NCBI GenBank assembly: GCA_024449915.1
Contig: JAMZAV010000439.1
Coordinates: 288,227-352,226, forward strand
Reading direction: 5' to 3'
DNA length: 64,000 bases
DNA from: Sweltsa coloradensis
Taxonomy: Eukaryota; Arthropoda; Insecta; Plecoptera; Chloroperlidae
Shown here: positions 59,629 to 64,000 of the stretch, piece by piece
Position numbering within the stretch: position 1 is the first letter of the stretch
Layout of the letters: each line of letters starts with the position of its first letter
Made by a program: the position numbers and the translations under genes
The notes under the pieces: model-generated
What the model saw: the letters and a program-made list of their open reading frames with translations, nothing else
Database searches by the model: none
What the model was told of the DNA's origin: nothing

Positions 59629-60079
59629 TAGTGTTGCCCAACGATATCGTTTATTCGATACGATATCGATATCGCGGGAAATAGAGCCTATTTCGATATC
59701 GATATCCTTGGTTTATCGGAAATATCGCGATATCGTTTTAAAAGCGATATCATAGTAAACTGGAAATAAATTTTTAAAGCAACGCAGTCGCCAGTCGCCT
59801 CAGATAACTTTTTATTACACTAACATGAGTTATCTGTGATGGCCCATGCTCATGAGACTAAAGTTGTGATTCTTTACATATTATGCATGACCCTGCTTGA
59901 GGGGGCCCCTTATTGGTCATAGTTTGTATGCCTTTAAAATTTTGGTTGGTTAGTATTGCAGTCGAAAAAAAATCGATATCGCGATATCGATATTGATTTT
60001 AAGATTTCGAATGCGCGATTCGATATCGTCAAAATGGCGCCGATATCGATGTTGAAAAATATATCGTTGGGCAACACTA
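59629..60079 (+). mobile_element. hAT MITE packed with GATATC palindromes
   Basis: Near-perfect terminal inverted repeats TAGTGTTGCCCAACGATAT. Flanks are tttgtttc and cttgttca (5/8, a weak target duplication). Eleven GATATC sites in 451 bp, seven near the left end and four near the right, often as GATATCGATATC or ATATCGCGATATC. Non-coding. Confidence 0.75.
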
Positions 60080-60863
60080 CTTGTTCACAGGATTGCTAAG
60101 CGAAAAGAAGCCTGTGCTTATTCCTTGGTTTTATGTCAAATCCTCACGTATGTGTACGTACAGTAAATCCTCATTAGGCCTAATTGATTAAAACTCGGTT
60201 AATTCAAAATTGTGTTGGAAGTTCCTACAGAAGCTTTTGGTGTAGGACTAGGACTTAATTTTATATTTCTATTTTAAAATACATTTTTTTTATAATTCAA
60301 ACTGGGATTTTTGGGGTTTTTTAAGCTTGAAATTAAGGGAGAGTACTGTTTTTCATTTCAAGCATTTTGTTTTACAATAGTATACTGCAATGATATATTG
60401 GTTTATTATTTATACCAAGTTGGAATATTTAGGTGTCTCGTCACAAGTAAAACCTTTAGTAACCCTACAAGATTGCTGTTTATGTCAATAGTTTTAAATC
60501 TTTAACATAATTCCCAGATGGTGGCATTGTAACCCCTAATTATGGTCAATTGCAAATCACAGTGTAACTTTCAAATTCTTTTCTGGTTTCAATAAATGTA
60601 GATTTACTAACACCATGATTTGCAAGTGGCCCTGGTTGTATGTGTTATTCTCTAAGGTAGCTCTCTTTTGATTATGTATCATGTACCACTGACATACTTG
60701 CAATCAACAATAGGTCTGTTCCATATGTCTACAACAATATGAATAAACTCAATCTAGGTACCGGCACGGCCTGTTGTACAATATCCTTTGGTACAGAAGG
60801 CCCTTATGATTTTAAGTCATTGTGTTCCTCAGGTTAAGAGTCTTCACTAGACAAGTATGACCT

Positions 60864-61251
60864 TGGCACGCCCGTAAGCACTCAAATTCAAATGTACAAC
60901 GCCCAGGAGAAAAATTGAATCGACATACATGAATTCTAAAATGCACAAAACACATATTTTAATGCAGAAGAACATACAAGAAACAGAATTGCTTTATATA
61001 ATAAACCCTACTATTCACCATTGTTAAGCGTAAAGTCAACGCGGCGGGAACAACCTCTTCTTTTTCCCGTTGCGTTGACGTTATGCGTAACAATGGTGTA
61101 TAGTAGGGTTTATTACATACATCAATTCGGTTTGTTATATGTTCTTCTGCATAAAAACATCTGTGTTTTGTGCATTTTAGAATTCTCGTATGTCGTTTCA
61201 ATTTTTCTCCAGAGCTTTGTACATCTGAATTTGAGTGCTTTCGAGCGTGCC
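60864..61251. repeat. Near-perfect 390-bp palindrome (arms ~187 bp, loop ~13 bp)
   Basis: 60864-61050 pairs with 61064-61251: ctcaaattcaaatgtac with acatctgaatttgag, ttctaaaatgcacaaaaca with tgttttgtgcattttagaa, aataaaccctacta with tagtagggtttatt, caccattgtta with taacaatggtg. Opposed ORFs on both strands are a symmetry artefact. Probably a foldback MITE; a hairpin RNA precursor is possible if transcribed. Confidence 0.85.
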
Positions 61252-61599
61252 GTGTACATGTCTGTCTCGTGAACACTCTTTAACTGCTTGAAACAGGTTT
61301 TGTTTTTGGCAAATCTGATTATGTAAAATGTGACAGGACAGACATCCTGTACGCAGTTGTCGCGTTGCAATAATGTTGTGTGCAATTAGTATCTTCTTAA
61401 TCAATGAATAATAATTTCAAATGACATACATCAAATCAAATACGTATAGAGATATCAAACCAAGAAAGGTGTATTTATAAATTTTTACCATTGCTGACAT
61501 GATATAGTAATCATGATTCTCACTTTAAATTAAGGTCAATTTACAAAATACGTAGGTACTTACATACACGTAGGTTCATGCTTACTTTTGTGTCTTGAG

Positions 61600-61880
61600 A
61601 TCTTGTTGGTCCTTGGGGCTTCTCCCACTTTTCTGCAGAAGGTCCCGGGTTCAAATCCTGGTTCCAGCAAGTTTTTTTTTTAACTTTGTAATGACTTGCG
61701 CATAAAAATGTTTAGGTAGATAAGTACAGTACGTAAAGGTGACTTTGGAGCCAACAATAATAATAAAGCACATAAGAAATCACACACAGTAATAACGTCT
61801 ACTCTCCAAATCAGTAGCTTGCAGCTGGCCTTCACTAAAGCATCTGTTGAAGGTTATTTCCCTGTTTTGCCAAAAACAAA
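61600..61880 (+). repeat. SINE-A, copy 3
   Basis: A-box-like TGGTCCTTGGGG (61607-), B-box GGTTCAAATCC (61648-61658), T-run, then GTGACTTTGGAGCC (61739-61752), identical to copy 1, and a aagcacata segment. Confidence 0.68.
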
Positions 61881-62439
61881 ACCGATTTCAAGATTAAGAT
61901 TTTAAATTGAAAAGAGTGCGCATTCTTTCAAAGCAGTATTTGGCAGTTTTGTAACAATAAGATCAACGTTAAATAAACAAAGCAAAAACCAGTTTCAAGG
62001 CCTATATAGTTTATAAAATTTAGAAGTTGGCTTGACTACATCTGGGCTTTATCTTTCATAACCTTACCTGAAGTCACTTGAAGTGGGTGTAGTTATCCAT
62101 TGCCAACATAGATTCAGAAATAAATAAAGGTATCTTAGAAAATGGCAAATTGATACGTCAAATGTTGCCAAATATTATACATTGCTTACAGACAACATTG
62201 CTTTAAAGAATGTACTGTCTCCTATGCAACAAATCAATAAATTCAATTAATCTGTAAGCCATATTGTTGTAGCCATCAACCAAATTATGGAGAACCTTGT
62301 TTGCTTTATAAACTTAACAAACAAACCAATAAACAGACCTATTGTTGTGGGCGACAGTTTTGAGAACTCATACATTGCGACCCAGAAGAACCAGGCTTCT
62401 TAGGGTGGTAGACCCCCGCAGTAACAGTTTTTTAGTGAT

Positions 62440-62650
62440 GACTCTAGGCCGGTGCAAAATATCTAAAAACTGATTGCAACAGTAATGTGGTTTTGTTAGA
62501 ACTATAATAATGCAAGAAAAAAAATCAAATATAATAATCTGTACAATTTGTATTTTGAATATGCATTTAATTAATTAAATATCAAATTAAATACTTACTA
62601 ACCATAACATTACAATCTTTTTTCATGCAGGCTATAGTTCACACAAAACC
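62440..62650 (+). repeat. Family E MITE fragment
   Basis: gcaaaatatctaaaaactgattgca, taatgcaag and gcaggctatagttc...aaaacc follow the order of 18430-18650; the inverted-repeat ends are partly lost. Confidence 0.6.
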
Positions 62651-62659
62651 ACATAACAT

Positions 62660-64000
62660 AATGTTGGCAGGGGCCTGCTGCTTTAAACACAAGAGCAATA
62701 ATTGAGCTCATTGGCAACCCTTAAACTCTTCTGTGCTTGCTTGACCCGGGGTGGGGGGAGGGGAGGGGGCTTGGAGGTAGATACCAGGCTATAATAATTT
62801 TCAACTTGGATTAGACCCAGGCTAGGAGATTTCTATCAACTCTGCTTTCACAACAACAAACATAACTTGATACAATTTGTATTTTCTTTTGACCTCGGGT
62901 GTTTGTTCTAGGGATGCACAAAATAACCAAAAATATTATGCCATATTATAAAAAAATTGAATTGCTTGTTTTCTGAAACAACTTGTCGAAAATTCATTGC
63001 ATCATGCTCCTATCATGCTTACGCCATATCATCATTATTCAATTTAGTGAATGATAAAAATTTGATAGTACTTAGCCATCACGGACACTAGAAAGCATAA
63101 ATAATAAATTTTTACCTTTTAGAGACATAGTCTTGATCACGCCTGTCTGCTGGTAGAACTGTTTTTACCGACATCATTGTTCGATATAATGGATCAATAA
63201 TGTAGTCACGTTTTTGATTATTGGATCTTTTTTACTTAGATCGTTGTGCATCCCGTGTGTTCACAATTTAATTGGCAGTTAGTACTCAATTTCTGGTTTA
63301 TGAATTGCAATATATAAAGCTTGACAACAAGGATGAGAAAAACACCAGTCTGCAATAGCCAGTAGAAATCTCCTTTGCTTGGATTCTTTTCTAGTTAACG
63401 ACCTCCATAATTGTGAAATTTTTGTTAAGCCTAAACAAATTAGCTTTAAAATCTCTGTGAAAACCATTGTGCATTTATTTAAATTTAGATTTGAGCAAGT
63501 GTTTTGAGTTCTAGAACCCATTCTTAGTTACTTGTTAACATCGGTCCTATTATAATGCATGTAGGGTAAAGCAAACTAACATTTAATGTCCTCCCACTGA
63601 AAATCAATTATGTGACTTGAGTGTAGGGTGTGGGTAGGCTCTAAATATAAATTTATTTATTTTATTTGAATGCAATCCTTGTTTAATTTGTAAATCAGTT
63701 TTTATATCTGAACGGGATAGACAAATACTAAATAAATGAATAAATAAATAAATGCAACTTCAAAAAAATTCAGGAAGGGTAGGTACTGTTTATTTTACAA
63801 GCACAGAAGTACTTAAAGGTTTTCAATACTTAATGAAACTAGAAGCAATGATAGCTACTTAACCCCCGGAGGAGACCTAGTGTATTTTGTTCTCAGGGCT
63901 GCATCGTCCTGCATAGTGGTGTTGGCTAGTGTTTGCTTTTTTCACTTTTTTGCTGGTTTTGCTACACTTAAATAGAGTGTTAAACCCCATTCCACCGACA
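62660..64000. other. No gene recognised
   Basis: AT-rich, with a G-rich stretch at 62747-62772 (ggggtggggggaggggagggggc, broken into G runs) that could form a quadruplex, and an AAAT-type microsatellite near 63735. The ORF at 63279-63521(-) has no recognised domain. Confidence 0.45.

Noticed and set aside
60959..61404. Overlapping ORFs on both strands around 61.1 kb
   Set aside because: They mirror each other because the region is a palindrome.

Overview
The window is eukaryotic, intron-bearing, AT-rich nuclear DNA crowded with decayed transposable elements. It holds one gene recognised with good confidence, a five-exon NUDT5-type Nudix hydrolase at 25506-35136 (+), and one weaker candidate spliced gene (42566-52433, +) whose product I do not recognise. 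Nothing bacterial, organellar or viral was seen. The protein, the tRNA-derived SINEs, the many non-autonomous DNA transposons and the frequent TAGGCCTA palindromes suggest a marine invertebrate, perhaps a deuterostome such as an echinoderm. That last step is a guess I cannot test here.

Layout. 1-25 kb is repeat territory without a credible gene: T-rich arrays (770-2600), hAT-type MITEs, Helentron-like elements (HLE-1 at 4738, 5872 and 16871), two SINE families (A and B), foldback MITEs and poly(C)/poly(G) tracts. 25.5-35.5 kb is the NUDT5-like gene, with an HLE-1 copy and SINEs inside its introns. 36-42 kb has a GC-rich hAT MITE, a large foldback element, a promoter-like cluster at 38.05-38.17 kb (CCAAT, E-box and E2F-type motifs) and an inverted-repeat pair. 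42.5-52.5 kb carries candidate exons separated by a hAT element (43689-45345), a second Helentron-like family (HLE-2, 46861-47859) and a retrotransposon gag relic split by another hAT element. 54-60 kb is a row of structured elements: a hAT with a nested TA-flanked MITE, a second TA-flanked MITE and a GATATC-studded hAT MITE. 60-64 kb holds a 390-bp palindrome and further repeats.

Most notable points. (1) The NUDT5-like protein keeps the fold and the two substrate-sandwiching tryptophans but lacks residues used for metal binding and catalysis in human NUDT5 (E116 is Cys, E166 is Arg), so it may be a pseudoenzyme. (2) Two sequence-unrelated Helentron-like families share the same 3' hairpin and CCTAG end. 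(3) Two TA-flanked elements each carry about eight copies of a CCAATnnnCCCC motif arranged in palindromes. All coordinates and alignments were read by eye; repeat boundaries are approximate unless a target-site duplication is stated.
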